Notes under the pieces: generated by a model
Told to the model about the DNA's origin: nothing
Databases searched by the model: none
Seen by the model: the letters and a program-made list of their open reading frames with translations, nothing else
DNA from: Nannocystis pusilla
GTDB taxonomy: Bacteria; Myxococcota_A; Polyangia; Nannocystales; Nannocystaceae
Length of the DNA stretch: 64,000 nucleotides
Direction of reading: 5' to 3'
Assembly: GCF_026626665.1 (NCBI RefSeq)
Contig: NZ_JAPNKE010000002.1
Location: forward strand, 11,056,001-11,120,000
In this document: in pieces, positions 7,753 to 16,942 of the stretch
Numbering within the stretch: position 1 is the stretch's first letter
Layout of the letters: the number at the start of each line of letters is the position of its first letter
Program-made: the position numbers and the translations under genes

Positions 7753-9379
7753 TCACAGTCGGGCGACGCCGAAGGAGTTGGGGCGGACGCGGCGGGCCTC
7801 GCCCTCGCGGCAGACGGCGAGCGCCAGGGCGAGCACGCGGCGGGTGTCGCGGGGGTCGATGAGGCCGTCGTCCCACAGCCTCGCGGTGGCGTAGAGGGCG
7901 GTCGACTCGGCGTCGAGGCGGTCCTTGATCGACTTGCCCATCTGCGCCATCGCGTCGGCGTCGGGCTTGACGCCCATGCGCGCGAACTTGGCGGTGGTGA
8001 TGATCTCCATGACCTTGGCCGCCTGCTCGCCGCCCATCACGGCGATCCGGCTGCCCGGCCAGGCGAACACGAACCGCGGGTCGTAGGAGCGGCCGCACAT
8101 GCCGTAGTTGCCGGCGCCGAAGCTGCCGCCGAGGATGACGGTGAGCTTCGGGACGTCGGCGTTGGCGACCGCCTGGATCATCTTCGAGCCGTGCTTGACC
8201 ATGCCGGCCCGCTCGGCCGCGGTGCCGACCATGTAGCCGGTCGTGTTCTGCAGGAACACCAGGGGGTGCCGCTCTGGCAGCACAGCTGGATGAACTGCCC
8301 GGCCTTGGTGGCGCCGTCGGGGTTGATGGGGCCGTTGTTGCCGAGGATGCCGACGGCGTGGCCCTCGATCTGGGCGTGGCCGCACACCGTCGCCGAGCCG
8401 TACAGCGCCTTGAACTCGAAGAAGTCGCTGTCGTCGACCAGGCGGGCGATCACCTCGCGGACGTCGTAGGGCTTCTTGAAGTCGACCGGGACGATGCCGA
8501 GCAGGTCCTCGCCGTCGTAGCGCGGCGGGCGGTGCGGCCTGGTCGAAGGTCATGTGCGAACCGGCTCAGCGGAGCGCGCTGGAGGTTGGCCAGCAGCTCG
8601 CGCGCGAGGTGGATCGCGTGGGCGTCGTTCTCGGCCATGTACTCGGCGGTGCCGGTGACCGTGGCGTGCAGCTCGGCGCCGCCGAGCTCCTCGTCGGTGG
8701 CGACCTCGCCGAGCGCGGCCTCCACGAGGGGCGGACCGGCGAGGAACACCTTGGCCTGGCCGCGCACCGCGATCACGTAGTCCGACAGGCCCGGCAGGTA
8801 GGCGCCGCCGGCCGTGCTGCTGCCGTGGACGATCGTGATCTGCGGGATGCCGGCGGCCGACAGCCGCGCCATGTTGGCGAACACGCGGCCGCCGTCGACG
8901 AAGATCTCGGCCTGATAAAGGAGGTTGGCGCCCGCGCTCTCGACGCAGGAGATGATCGGCAGCTTGTGCTCGAGCGCGATCTCCTGGGCCCGCAGGCTCT
9001 TGCGCAGGCCCATGGGAGAGATCGCCCCGCCCTTGATCGCGCTGTCGCTGGCGCTGACGATGCACCGCACGCCGGACACGACGCCGATGCCGACGATGCA
9101 GCCGCCGCCGCTGGCGTCGCCCCGGCCGTCGTCGTCGTGCATGTTGAAGCCGGCGAGCGTCGACAGCTCGAGGAACGGCGCGCCGCGGTCGAGCAGCCGC
9201 GCCACGCGGTCGCGCGGGAGCAGCTGGCCGCGCTTGGCGAACTTCTCGGCCTGCTTGCCCGAGTTGTCGCGCACGCGCTGCTCGGCGGCGCGGAACTCGT
9301 CGATGAGCTTCAGCTGGGCGGCGCGGTTGCTCTGGAACTGGTCGCCCTGGAGGTCGATGCGGGACGTGAGCACGGGCAT
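7753..9379 (-). CDS. atuC: acyl-CoA carboxylase beta subunit (carboxyltransferase), two frameshifts
   Basis: The carboxyltransferase subunit is spread over three frames. The first part (start 9379, MPVLTSRIDLQGDQF) has LLPRDRVARLLDRG, SASDSAIKGGAISP and GSSTAGGAYLPGLSDY. The middle part (ARLVDDSDFFEFKALYG, GILGNNGPINPDGA) and the end (PLVFLQNTTGYMVG, GGSFGAGNYGMCGR) complete a normal ~540-residue protein. One base is missing near 8540 and one in a C run near 8268, where restoring it joins GTP to LVFLQN. Both look like sequencing indels. It should transfer CO2 from biotin to the acyl-CoA, partnering the alpha subunit at 3.7-5.7 kb. Gene order suggests geranyl-CoA as substrate; methylcrotonyl-CoA is the alternative. 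Confidence 0.82.
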
Positions 9380-9392
9380 GACTGGCTGGCCT

Positions 9393-10258
9393 TTAGCGCA
9401 GGTTGTCGGGGAGCTCGGCGCGGTGGAAGCCCTCGTACGGCCTGGAGCGATCGTGCTCGCTCGCGGGCCACACCGCGCTGGGATTGGGGGCGGCGCCGTC
9501 GACCCGCAGCGTCGAGCCGCTGATGAACGCGGCGGCCTCGCTGAGCAGGAAGACGATCGCGGCGCTGACCTCCGCCTCGGTGCCGAGGCGGTGCAGCGGG
9601 ACGGCGGCCTTGAGCCGCGGCAGCAGGCCCTTCAGCATGTCGGGGTCGTAGTTGTCCATGCCGGACGAGGCGATCCACCCCGGCGCGACGGCGTTGACGC
9701 GCACGCCCGAGGGCGCCCACTCGACCGCGGCGGTCTGGGTGAAGTTGACCATGCCGGCGCGCGCGGCCCGGAGTGGCCCATGCCCGGCATCGACCGCCAC
9801 ATGTCGGCGACGATGTTGACGATCGCCCCGCCGTGCTCGGCCATCGACTGGGTGTAGACCTCGCGGGCGAACAGGAAGCCGCCGACGAGGTTGGTGCGCA
9901 CCACCGTCTCGAAGCCCTTCTGCGAGATCGCGGCCAGCGGGGCCGGGAACTGCCCGCCGGCGTTGTTGACGAGCCCGTCGACGCGCCCGCGCGCGGCCAC
10001 GATCGCGGCGACCGTGGCCTTGACCTGCGCCTCCTCGCGGATGTCGCACGCGTGCAGCGAGCAGGCGCCGCCGTCGGCGACGATCTCGGCGGCGGTGGCC
10101 TCGAGCTTGGCGAGCTTGCGACCGACGAGCACCGGGTGGGCGCCCAGCGCGGCCAGCTCGTGCGCGGTGCAGCGACCGATCCCGCTGCCGCCGCCGGTGA
10201 CGACGATCGTTTGCCCGGCGAACAGCCCCGGACGAAAGACGGAACGGTACCCGCTCAT
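9393..10258 (-). CDS. atuB: short-chain dehydrogenase/reductase (AtuB-like), one frameshift
   Basis: The product begins MSGYRSVFRPGLFAGQTIVV and shows the Rossmann motif TGGGSGIGR, then LVNNAGGQFPAP, and after the frameshift MVNFTQTAAVEWAPSGVRVNAVAPGW and ISGSTLRVDGA. A single G appears to be missing in a GGG run near 9770; restoring it gives SGAARAGMVNFTQTAAVEW. Length (~288 residues) is normal for an SDR. The usual Y-x-x-x-K is changed in this clade (MVNFTQT follows the expected position), as in peroxisomal 2,4-dienoyl-CoA-reductase-like SDRs. As first gene of the atuBCDEF-like operon, only 13 bp before the carboxylase beta gene, it may oxidise citronellol or citronellal or act on a CoA ester. 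Confidence 0.8.
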
Positions 10259-10456
10259 GGCGCCGCATCGTACACAGCCGCGGGACCAGGGGAAGCGGGA
10301 AATCGCCGCCGGGCGCGGGGAGGGTCCCGGGAACGACGTATGCGCTGACGTGGGGGTAGGGCGGATCGAACCCGCGTCGGCGAGTAGATTTTCGCGGCGC
10401 GGGCCGGAGGCGCCGCGGGCGTCGAAGGCGCCGGTAGATTGTGGTAGGCAGGCGTC

Positions 10457-10765
10457 ATGAGCGACATCAGCCTGGAAAAGTTCACCGAAGAGATCCGCGC
10501 GAAGGTCGGCGCCGACTCGGGCCTCAAGGCGACGATCAAGTTCGTGTTCTCCGACTCGCAGGTGCTCTACATCGACGGCGAGAGCACCCCCAATACGGTC
10601 GACAACACCGACCGCCCGGCCAAGTGCACGGTCAAGGTCTCGCTCGAGGACTTCGCCAAGCTGGCGTCGAAGAAGCTCGACCCGACGACCGCGTTCATGA
10701 CCGGCAAGATCAAGATCGAGGGCGACATGGGCGTGGCCATGCGCCTCGGCAAGCTGTTCAACTAG
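10457..10765 (+). CDS. SCP2 sterol-carrier domain protein
   Basis: This compact 102-residue protein is a single SCP2 domain: IKFVFSDSQVLYIDGES, the DRPAKCTVKVSLEDF segment and a C-terminal MTGKIKIEGDMGVAMRLGKLF, which is the typical ending. SCP2 folds bind lipids, sterols or fatty acyl-CoAs in a hydrophobic tunnel. It stands alone on the plus strand, about 200 bp upstream of and divergent from the dehydrogenase that opens the catabolic operon. It may therefore share regulation and carry hydrophobic acyl intermediates (inference). The start ATG is well defined and the 3' neighbour is convergent. Confidence 0.92.
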   Translation: MSDISLEKFTEEIRAKVGADSGLKATIKFVFSDSQVLYIDGESTPNTVDNTDRPAKCTVKVSLEDFAKLASKKLDPTTAFMTGKIKIEGDMGVAMRLGKLFN

Positions 10766-10791
10766 CGAGCAGGTCGGCGCAGGGGCGCGGC

Positions 10792-12570
10792 TCAGCTGCA
10801 GCGCCCCAGCGCCGCCCGCACGCGGGCACGGTCCTCGGCCGCGTCCGCGGTCGTCGCGGCCGCGAGCGCCTGCTCGAGGCCCAGCGCGGCGACGTCCTCG
10901 CGCGTCAAGGCGAGCGGCAGGGCCTGCTCGAGCGCACCCGACCATGCGCCGCGCTCGCCGGGCCCGCTGCCCGGGGCCAGCAGCGCACGGGCCAGCGCCG
11001 ACGCGGGGTCGGGCTCGTGCAGGCGGTCGCCGATGTAGACCCACCGGCCGTCCTGCTCGGCGAACGCGTGCGGGTCGAGCCCCAGGCCGACGTCCTCGCG
11101 GGCGAGCAGGCGCAGGGCCGCCGCGTAGGCGGACGCGAGCCGCTGCAGGTGCCGCGGGCGCTCGGCCGCGGGCGCGCCGCGCAGCTCGGCGCCCAGCGAC
11201 TGCAGGTCGGGGACGATGTGCCACAGGACGTCGGCGTCGTCGCCGACCGCGAGCGCGACCGCGATCCCGGCCGGCAGCAGGGGGCCGAGCCGCGCGGCCC
11301 GGCGCACGTGCTCGCGGAGCGCCTCGCGCCCGCGCTCGCGCTCGGCGAACCGCCACTCGGGGCGGGTGCGCAGGCGAAAATCAGATGACTTGAAAGACAT
11401 GTCGTTTCGAGCATGTCCTTCGAGACCTGGCACATGAGTCATGGGGTGGGCGGCGATCCGCTCGAGCACGCCGCGACCGCCGGGGACCGGCCACACGTGC
11501 CCGGACGGGAGCTCGGGCCCGGGGCGCGGCGGCAGATCGACCGGCGGGAGGCGAGCGACCGTGGGCGGGGGCGGGAGATGCAGGTCCTCCGGCACGGTGC
11601 CGCTCGGGAGCGCGGCGACCTCGGGCGGGTCGTTGGCCGGGCGCGGCTCGATGAACATCGCCGACACCGGGACGGCGCCGCCGCGCGCACGCTCGGCATG
11701 TGGCCTTTCGGACATGTCCGAAAGGCTGGTCTGCAGCGGCGCCCGGGCCCGCGCGGTCGCCTCGCCGTGGGCGCCGGCGGCCAGCTGGGTGGCCAGCTTC
11801 TGCGAGCGGATGTAGACCACCCGGCCTTCGTCGACGAGGGCCGCCGGCAGGGCGCGCCGGTCCTCGTCCTCCGGGCTGCGGCGCTCGCCGACGCTGCGAC
11901 CGGCGCCGACCGCCTCGATGCCCTGCAGGGCCGCGCGCAGCTCGTCGGCGGTGCCGGCCCTGCCGAGGATCGCGTCGACGCCCTCTTTCGCCATGCGCCG
12001 CTTCATCTGCCGCACGGCCGCCCGGATCGCGCCGATCGCCGTCTCGCGCACGCCGATGCCGGCCGAGGCCTGGGCGCTGACGACGGGCGTGTCGTAGCCG
12101 AGGCCGAGCGCCGCGCTGAGCTTCTGCGGCGACATGGCGTTCGCCAGGTCCTGCTTGTTGGCCTGCACGACCAGCGGCACCGAGCGGGCGTTCGTGGCCA
12201 GGTGCTCGCGCAGGCTGTCGAGCATCTCGCGCGCGGCGTCCGGACCCGAGGCGGCGCAATCGCACACGAGGACGACGACGTCGGCGGTATGCAGAATGTG
12301 CGCCCGACGCGGATCGAGGCTCTTGTGGCCGGGGACTGTGACGACCTGGACCTGTAACGGGTGGCCGTCGATCATGCCGCCGTCGAAGCTGAACCAGTCG
12401 AAGTAGATCGTGCGCCCGGTGGCCGCGGGATGGACCTGCAGCTCGTTGCCGGGCTTGTTGCCGAAGATGCGCGCCAGCTGCTCGACGTTGGTGGTCTTGC
12501 CCGCGCGCCCCGGCCCGTCGTAGACGACGCGAATGACGATACGGTCGCGGTCTCGTTCGTAGACAGCCAT
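10792..12570 (-). CDS. Ras-like GTPase with long C-terminal extension (MglA-related module)
   Basis: The first ~190 residues form a small GTPase: P-loop GPGRAGKTT (19-27), VPGHK at 79-83 in place of the usual DxxG, and the base-recognition motif NKQD (138-141). Such GTPases, like MglA, act as polarity switches in myxobacteria with Roadblock proteins as regulators (family knowledge). About 230 residues of Pro-rich linker follow, then a ~200-residue Ala/Leu/Arg-rich domain of unknown type, possibly a degenerate kinase-like lobe. Two dispersed-repeat copies lie inside the linker in frame, encoding SDMSERPH and NDMSFKSSDF. It is last of three genes transcribed together with a receiver protein (16 bp upstream) and a Roadblock protein. 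Confidence 0.82.
   Translation of the reverse strand: MAVYERDRDRIVIRVVYDGPGRAGKTTNVEQLARIFGNKPGNELQVHPAATGRTIYFDWFSFDGGMIDGHPLQVQVVTVPGHKSLDPRRAHILHTADVVVLVCDCAASGPDAAREMLDSLREHLATNARSVPLVVQANKQDLANAMSPQKLSAALGLGYDTPVVSAQASAGIGVRETAIGAIRAAVRQMKRRMAKEGVDAILGRAGTADELRAALQGIEAVGAGRSVGERRSPEDEDRRALPAALVDEGRVVYIRSQKLATQLAAGAHGEATARARAPLQTSLSDMSERPHAERARGGAVPVSAMFIEPRPANDPPEVAALPSGTVPEDLHLPPPPTVARLPPVDLPPRPGPELPSGHVWPVPGGRGVLERIAAHPMTHVPGLEGHARNDMSFKSSDFRLRTRPEWRFAERERGREALREHVRRAARLGPLLPAGIAVALAVGDDADVLWHIVPDLQSLGAELRGAPAAERPRHLQRLASAYAAALRLLAREDVGLGLDPHAFAEQDGRWVYIGDRLHEPDPASALARALLAPGSGPGERGAWSGALEQALPLALTREDVAALGLEQALAAATTADAAEDRARVRAALGRCS
11384..11436. repeat. dispersed repeat cluster, ACATGTC type
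   Basis: Within the GTPase linker region lie GATGACTTGAAAGACATGTC (11384-11403) and TGTCCTTCGAGACCTG (11414-11429). The second is repeated exactly at 5919-5934 inside atuE, and the first has a diverged copy at 22058-22077 between genes. Such reuse across unrelated loci marks a repeat family rather than protein conservation. Confidence 0.7.
11703..11726. repeat. perfect 24-bp palindrome centred on ACATGT
   Basis: The arms GCCTTTCGGACA and TGTCCGAAAGGC are exact reverse complements with no spacer. The palindrome is the clearest copy of the dispersed GGACATGTCC repeat and lies within the GTPase open frame, where it encodes SDMSERP. Confidence 0.85.
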
Positions 12571-12586
12571 GACCGGTCCTTTCTCG

Positions 12587-13771
12587 TCACCGCGCCGGCA
12601 GCTCGAGCGCGCCGAGCTGCGCGCGCAGCATCGCCCACCCGAAGCCGACGCTGATCGTGCGATCGGTGACGAGGAGCAGCGCGCGCCGGCGATCGCCGAG
12701 GAGTTTGCCGAACAGGTAATGATCGCTCGCGGTCAGCTGGACCTCGTGCAGCCGGCCGCCCGCCAGCCGGCTCGTGCCACCGAACAGCTCGCGCGCCGCG
12801 GCGCTCAGCGCCGCCTCCGACGTGGGCCCGGCAGCCTTGCGGCGATGGTGGCCGAGCAAATCTCCGCCCTCGACCGCCACGAGGGCGCACGCGAGCGCGC
12901 CCTCGACCCCCTCCGTCAGGCGCCGGCACGCGTCGTCGAGCGCGTCGTCGCGGGCCCGGGCCTGCTCGCGCCCGGCGCCCAGCCCGGTCCAGGACGGCTC
13001 CTCGGCCGGCTCGTCCGGCGCCGCGACGAACTCGTCGCTCTCGCCGAAGTCGCCCAGCTCGAACACCGCCGGGGTCTCGTCCGCGCCGCGGCCTTCGTGC
13101 AGCTCCTCGTCGAGCCGGCTCAGGCTGGCCAGCAGCAGGTGATCGAAGGGCGCGTCGATGGTCGGCGTGATCCCGTCCTCGAGGCCGGTGGTGTGCAGCG
13201 CCCCGGTGGAGGCGGCCAGGATCGCCCGCAGCGCGACGCACCGAACTGCTCGCCGTGCGAGGCGCCGACGATCTCGCCGCGGCGGAAGTGGATCTTGCTC
13301 GCCGACTGGCCCGCCGCGGAGACGACGATCGTGACCGAGCGCTGCGCCATGTGGAACATCTGCGCCACGTCGATCAGCGACAGCCCGTGGACGCTGCCGA
13401 CGAAGCCGGTCTCGCAATCGATCGCCTTGTGGATCGATCGCAGCAGCTCGACCGGGGTGAACGGCTTGATCAGCACGTCGATGGCGCCGAGCTCGGTGGC
13501 GAAGCTGGTGGTCGCGGGCCGAGGCGTGGGCGCTCATGAGAATGGAGCGAGTCCGCCGGGACACGCTCGGCAGCAGCTTGAGCAGGTCGAGCCCGTCCGG
13601 GCCGCCCAGGCGCAGGTCGGTCAGCACCACGTCCGCCGGGCGCCGGGCCAGGGCCGCCAGGGCCGAATGCACCGAGGGCGCCGACGCGACCTGAAAACCG
13701 TGGCCTTCGAGCTCGCGCGTGAGCTCGCCGCGAAAGTGGGAATCGTCCTCGACGATGAGCAGCGAAGTCAA
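12587..13771 (-). CDS. response regulator: receiver + DUF4388/PATAN + Roadblock-like domain, two frameshifts
   Basis: The N-terminal receiver starts MTSLLIVEDDSHFRGEL, has phosphoacceptor Asp in ADVVLTDLRLGG and the late VLIKPF lysine. A DUF4388/PATAN-like segment follows (LSLIDVAQMFHMAQRSVTI, IHFRRGEIVGA), then an acidic linker and a C-terminal domain like Roadblock/LC7 (ALVAVEGGDLLG, ISVGFGWAMLRAQ). The frame changes near 13525 (one extra C) and returns near 13240 (one base missing), so total length stays a multiple of three; both look like sequencing indels. The gene lies between a Roadblock gene and a GTPase gene on the same strand, so it probably passes a phosphorylation signal to the GTPase switch. 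Confidence 0.75.
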   Translation of the reverse strand: MTSLLIVEDDSHFRGELTRELEGHGFQVASAPSVHSALAALARRPADVVLTDLRLGGPDGLDLLKLLPSVSRRTRSILMSAHASARDHQLRHRARRHRRADQAVHPGRAAAIDPQGDRLRDRLRRQRPRAVADRRGADVPHGAALGHDRRLRGGPVGEQDPLPPRRDRRRLARRAVRCVALRAILAASTGALHTTGLEDGITPTIDAPFDHLLLASLSRLDEELHEGRGADETPAVFELGDFGESDEFVAAPDEPAEEPSWTGLGAGREQARARDDALDDACRRLTEGVEGALACALVAVEGGDLLGHHRRKAAGPTSEAALSAAARELFGGTSRLAGGRLHEVQLTASDHYLFGKLLGDRRRALLLVTDRTISVGFGWAMLRAQLGALELPAR

Positions 13772-13855
13772 AGTAAAACTCCAAATGCGGGGCGTCGACG
13801 CGCGAATCGCATGTCGTCGCCCCGGCTCAGGGTGTGTGAGCGCAGGCGAACGGCG

Positions 13856-14221
13856 CTAAAGCGCCGTCCCGTGCTCGATCTCCGCCAGTGATCGTCGCGC
13901 CATCGCCAGGTTCGTCTTGTTGCGATCGCATGCGAGGTAATAGAAGACCGCCGGGGTGCGGCGCAGCGGTCGGATGATGTGGTATTGCTTGCCCAAAGTG
14001 ATGAGAATGTCCTCCAGCTCGTCGGCGAGGCGGAGGGCATTCATCGCCTTGAGCTTGGCCTGGACGACGTTGGTGTTGGCCGCCGCCGCGACCTCGATGT
14101 CAAAGGATGGTCCACCCCCGGCGACGGCCAGGGTCATGCCGCTCTCGCTGTCCACGAGCGCCGCTGCCACGGCCCCGTCGATCTCCATCGCTTTCTTGAT
14201 CTGATTCCCCGTATTCCCCAT
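13856..14221 (-). CDS. Roadblock/LC7-domain protein (MglB-like)
   Basis: This 121-residue protein (MGNTGNQIKKAMEIDGAVAAALVDSESGMTLAVAG) is a stand-alone Roadblock/LC7 domain, with helix-1/strand pattern ending ITLGKQYHIIRPL and VFYYLACDRNKTNLAMAR. Such proteins dimerise and act as GTPase-activating or exchange partners of Ras-like GTPases, as MglB does for MglA. A strong GGGGGAG ribosome site lies 7 bases before ATG 14221; the open frame continues upstream but is unlikely to be translated. It is the promoter-proximal gene of the three-gene operon with the receiver protein and GTPase. Confidence 0.88.
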   Translation of the reverse strand: MGNTGNQIKKAMEIDGAVAAALVDSESGMTLAVAGGGPSFDIEVAAAANTNVVQAKLKAMNALRLADELEDILITLGKQYHIIRPLRRTPAVFYYLACDRNKTNLAMARRSLAEIEHGTAL

Positions 14222-14583
14222 GACAAGCTCCCCCGAGTCGGGATTGCATCTTCGCGAACATTTCATGCTCCGGCAAGAGCAAGTATTGCGGCGCGCGATT
14301 AGCTTGTGTAACGATTGGTGAACGTTCGCTAATGCTACGATGAGTTCGGCGGAACGACGAACCGACGCCGGTGAACACAATACGATCGCCGTTCGCCGGG
14401 CACAGGCGACGCGCGAGGGGCTGCGACCGCGGGTGAGCGTGGGCGCAGGTGCGGCGCCGGGGTGCGACACGTCCGGCGGGCCGGACGGTGTCCAGCCGGC
14501 GGGACGGCGACGGCGCGTCCGCGCGGGCAAGTCCTTGATTTGCTTCGCGGCCGCGGAGCACGGCGATTGTAGGGAGTGCGCCC
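14222..14583. promoter_or_regulatory. divergent intergenic region (Roadblock operon / comM)
   Basis: This 362-bp gap separates two divergent transcription units. It is somewhat less GC-rich near 14270-14340 than the flanking genes. No clear coding content, RNA gene or long palindrome is visible. It presumably holds both promoters. Confidence 0.5.
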
Positions 14584-16121
14584 GTGCTGACTCGCTCCTA
14601 CTCCGCCAGCGTCCTCGGCGTCGAAGGTTTTGTCGTCACCGTCGAGGCGGACGTCGGCCTCGGCCTGCCGGGCCTCACTCTGGTGGGGCGGGCGAGCGGG
14701 GCGCTGATGGAGGCGCGCGAGCGGGTCCGCAGCGCGCTCGGCCACTGCGGGCACAAGCTCCACCCGCGCAAGCAGGTCGTCAACCTGGCGCCGGCGGATG
14801 AACGAAAGGACAGCCCGGGCATCGACCTCGCGGTGGCCTGCGCGCTGCTGGCGAGCCACGAGGTCGTGCCGGCCGAGCGGCTGCAGGGCCTGATGCTGTG
14901 GGGCGAGCTGTCGCTCGACGGCTCGCTGCGCCCGGCCGCCGGCACGCTGGTGATCGCCGACTGCGCCCGGCGCATGGGCTTCACCAGCCTGGCGGTCGCC
15001 GAGGCCAGCGCCGACGAGGCGGCGGTGCTCGGCGGGCTGGCGGTGCTGCCGGTCCGCGACCTGCCGCAGCTCGTGGCCCACCTCCGCGGGGATCGCGAGA
15101 TCGGCGCGCACGCGGCCAACGATCCGCCGCCCAGGCCGCCGCGCGAGCTCCACGACCTCGAGGACGTGCGCGGGCTGGTGCTGGCCCGCCGCGCGATCGA
15201 GGTGATGGCGGCGGGCGGTCACAACGTGCTGCTCCACGGTCCGCCGGGCGTCGGCAAGACCATGCTCGCGCGGCGTGCCATCGGCCTCTACCCGCCGCTC
15301 GACGACGAGGCCGCGCTCGAGGTGACGAAGATCTTCGGCGTCGCCGGGCTGCGCGCGGTCGACGGGCTGGTCCGCGAGGTGCCGCTGCGAGCCCCGCATC
15401 ACACCGTCAGCGTCGCCGGTCTGCTCGGCGGCGGGCCGTTCCTGCGCCCGGGCGAGGTCAGCCTGGCGCACCGCGGGGTGCTGTTCCTCGACGAGCTGCC
15501 CGAGTTCTCGCGCGGCTGCCTCGAGGCGCTGCGCGAGCCGCTCGAAGAGGGCGTGGTCCGGATCGTGCGCGCGCGCGGGAGCGTGGGCTTCCCGGCCCGG
15601 TTCCAGCTGCTGGCGGCCATGAACCCGTGCCCGTGCGGCTTCCTCGGCCACCCCGATCGCACCTGCGTCGACAACCCGGCGGCGGTGCTGCGCTACCAGC
15701 AGCGCGTGTCGGGGCCGCTGCTCGACCGCATCGACGTCGCAGTGTCCGTCACGCCGGCGCGGCCGGAGAGCTGCGCTCGGCCGACCCACCGGAGTCGAGC
15801 GCGACGGTGCGGACCCGCGTGACGCGGGCCCGCGCCCGCCAGCTCGCGCGGCTGCGCGGGACGCCGTGGCGCACCAACGCCGAGGTGCCGGCGGCGGCCG
15901 GGTCGATCGAACGCCTGTGCGCGCTGACGCCGGCGGCGGAGCGCCTGCTCGCCGCGACGGCCGAGCACCGCGGCTGGAGCCCGCGGACCCAGCACCGCCT
16001 GCGCCGGGTCGCCCGCACGCTCGCCGACCTCGCCGACGACGATCGCTGCCCGCGCGCCCCCGCGGCCGAGGCCGACGTGGCCCAGGCGCTCCACCTGCGC
16101 GCGCTGCCGGAGGCCGAATGA
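14584..16121 (+). CDS. comM: ComM/YifB-type Mg-chelatase-like AAA+ ATPase, one frameshift
   Basis: The protein starts at GTG 14584 behind an AGGGAG site. It has the ComM N-terminal Lon-like domain (YSASVLGVEGFVVTVEADV, KDSPGIDLAVA), Walker A HGPPGVGKTMLAR (~residue 220), Walker B VLFLDELPEF and the zinc-like AMNPCPCGFLGHP patch. The frame breaks near 15765 and continues as GELRSADPPESSATVRTRVTRAR to a TGA at 16119, giving ~512 residues, the usual length; one base seems to be missing. ComM is a hexameric branch-migration helicase that extends heteroduplex during natural transformation (known for Vibrio). The 5' neighbour is divergent, so it is probably monocistronic. Confidence 0.85.
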
Positions 16122-16124
16122 GCT

Positions 16125-16182
16125 GTCCGGACGGACATGTGCATACGGACATGTCGCACGCGACATGGCCGGAAGAGCAGCT
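16125..16182. repeat. dispersed GGACATGT repeat cluster downstream of comM
   Basis: Right after the comM stop lie two copies of CGGACATGT (starting ~16132 and ~16145), a CGACATGG and a TGTCCGGACGGACA. This is the same family of motifs found at 4.2, 6.5, 11.4, 11.7, 18.2 and 24.9 kb. The gap separates convergent genes, so a terminator role is possible. Confidence 0.6.
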
Positions 16183-16192
16183 CACGCGGCTG

Positions 16193-16704
16193 TCAGGTGC
16201 CGCCCATGGCGAGGACCTTGCGGCCCTCCTCGAACAGGATGGCGCACTTCTTGGCCTCGATCACCTCGAGCACCACGCCCTTGCCGAACTTCGGGTGCGA
16301 CACCGGGTCGCCGGCGGCGAAGGTCTCACGCATCGAGTAGGCCTTGATCGGCGTGCCGCCCTGGTGCGCCAGGTCCTCCATGCGCCGCAACCACTCGCGC
16401 GCGCCGGCGCCGGCCGGGGGCTGAGCGCCGAGGGCTTGGCCGCCGCGGGCTTGGCCGCCTTGGGCGGCTTGGGCGGCGGCGGGTTGCGAGCGGCGGCGCT
16501 GCGGTTCACCACCGCCGGCTGGCTCGGCGCTTCTGTCCGCGAGGGCAGCTTGGGCGCGTGGTACATGTGCTGCCCGCCGCAGCTCTTGCACTCGACCCGC
16601 TTCGGCCCCTCGTTGCCCGGCTTGAGCGCGACGACGACGTGAATCGTGTCGAGGCGGCACTTGGTGCAATAAGCGTCGATGTCTCCGCCGACTTTGAAAA
16701 CCAT
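16193..16704 (-). CDS. zinc-ribbon protein with C-terminal CarD/KOW-like motif, one frameshift
   Basis: The product starts MVFKVGGDIDAYCTKCRLDT and has a four-cysteine zinc ribbon (C-x2-C ... C-x2-C in RVECKSCGGQH). A long Lys/Pro/Ala linker follows and, after a frameshift near 16412, a C-terminal domain REWLRRMEDLAHQGG, FAAGDPVSHPKFGKGVVLEV and CAILFEEGRKVLAMG. The ending resembles CarD/RNAP-interaction or Tudor-like folds. Restoring one base gives a ~170-residue protein. No defined function is known to me; it could act in transcription. It converges on comM. Confidence 0.7.
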
Positions 16705-16942
16705 GGATTGATCGAGCAGCAGAGTAATGCAGGCCCGCGCCGACGGCCATGGGCTCGGCGTGAGCTGAGCAGCGCTCGGCGAGGACACGTGTCCGCGACC
16801 GGGTGGCGCCTGCTACGCGAGGCACGGTCGACGCCGCTCCTGCCCGCGGAACGCCGCGCACGACCGGTGCGGTATCGGCGCGAGCCGCGGCCTTGGGAAG
16901 CGAGCCCTTGCGTGCGATCTTCAAGGGCCGAGGAGGACGCTC

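Noticed and set aside
3705..10258. Leucine/isovalerate (liu) degradation cluster
   Set aside because: The enzyme set is similar, but liu operons start with the dehydrogenase and end with HMG-CoA lyase; here an SDR leads, the dehydrogenase follows the beta subunit, and no HMG-CoA lyase is seen. Kept only as an alternative.
16783..16794. GGACACGTGTCC palindrome as another repeat copy
   Set aside because: Related in shape, but the centre is CACGTG rather than CATG; a chance or different site cannot be excluded, so it was not counted.
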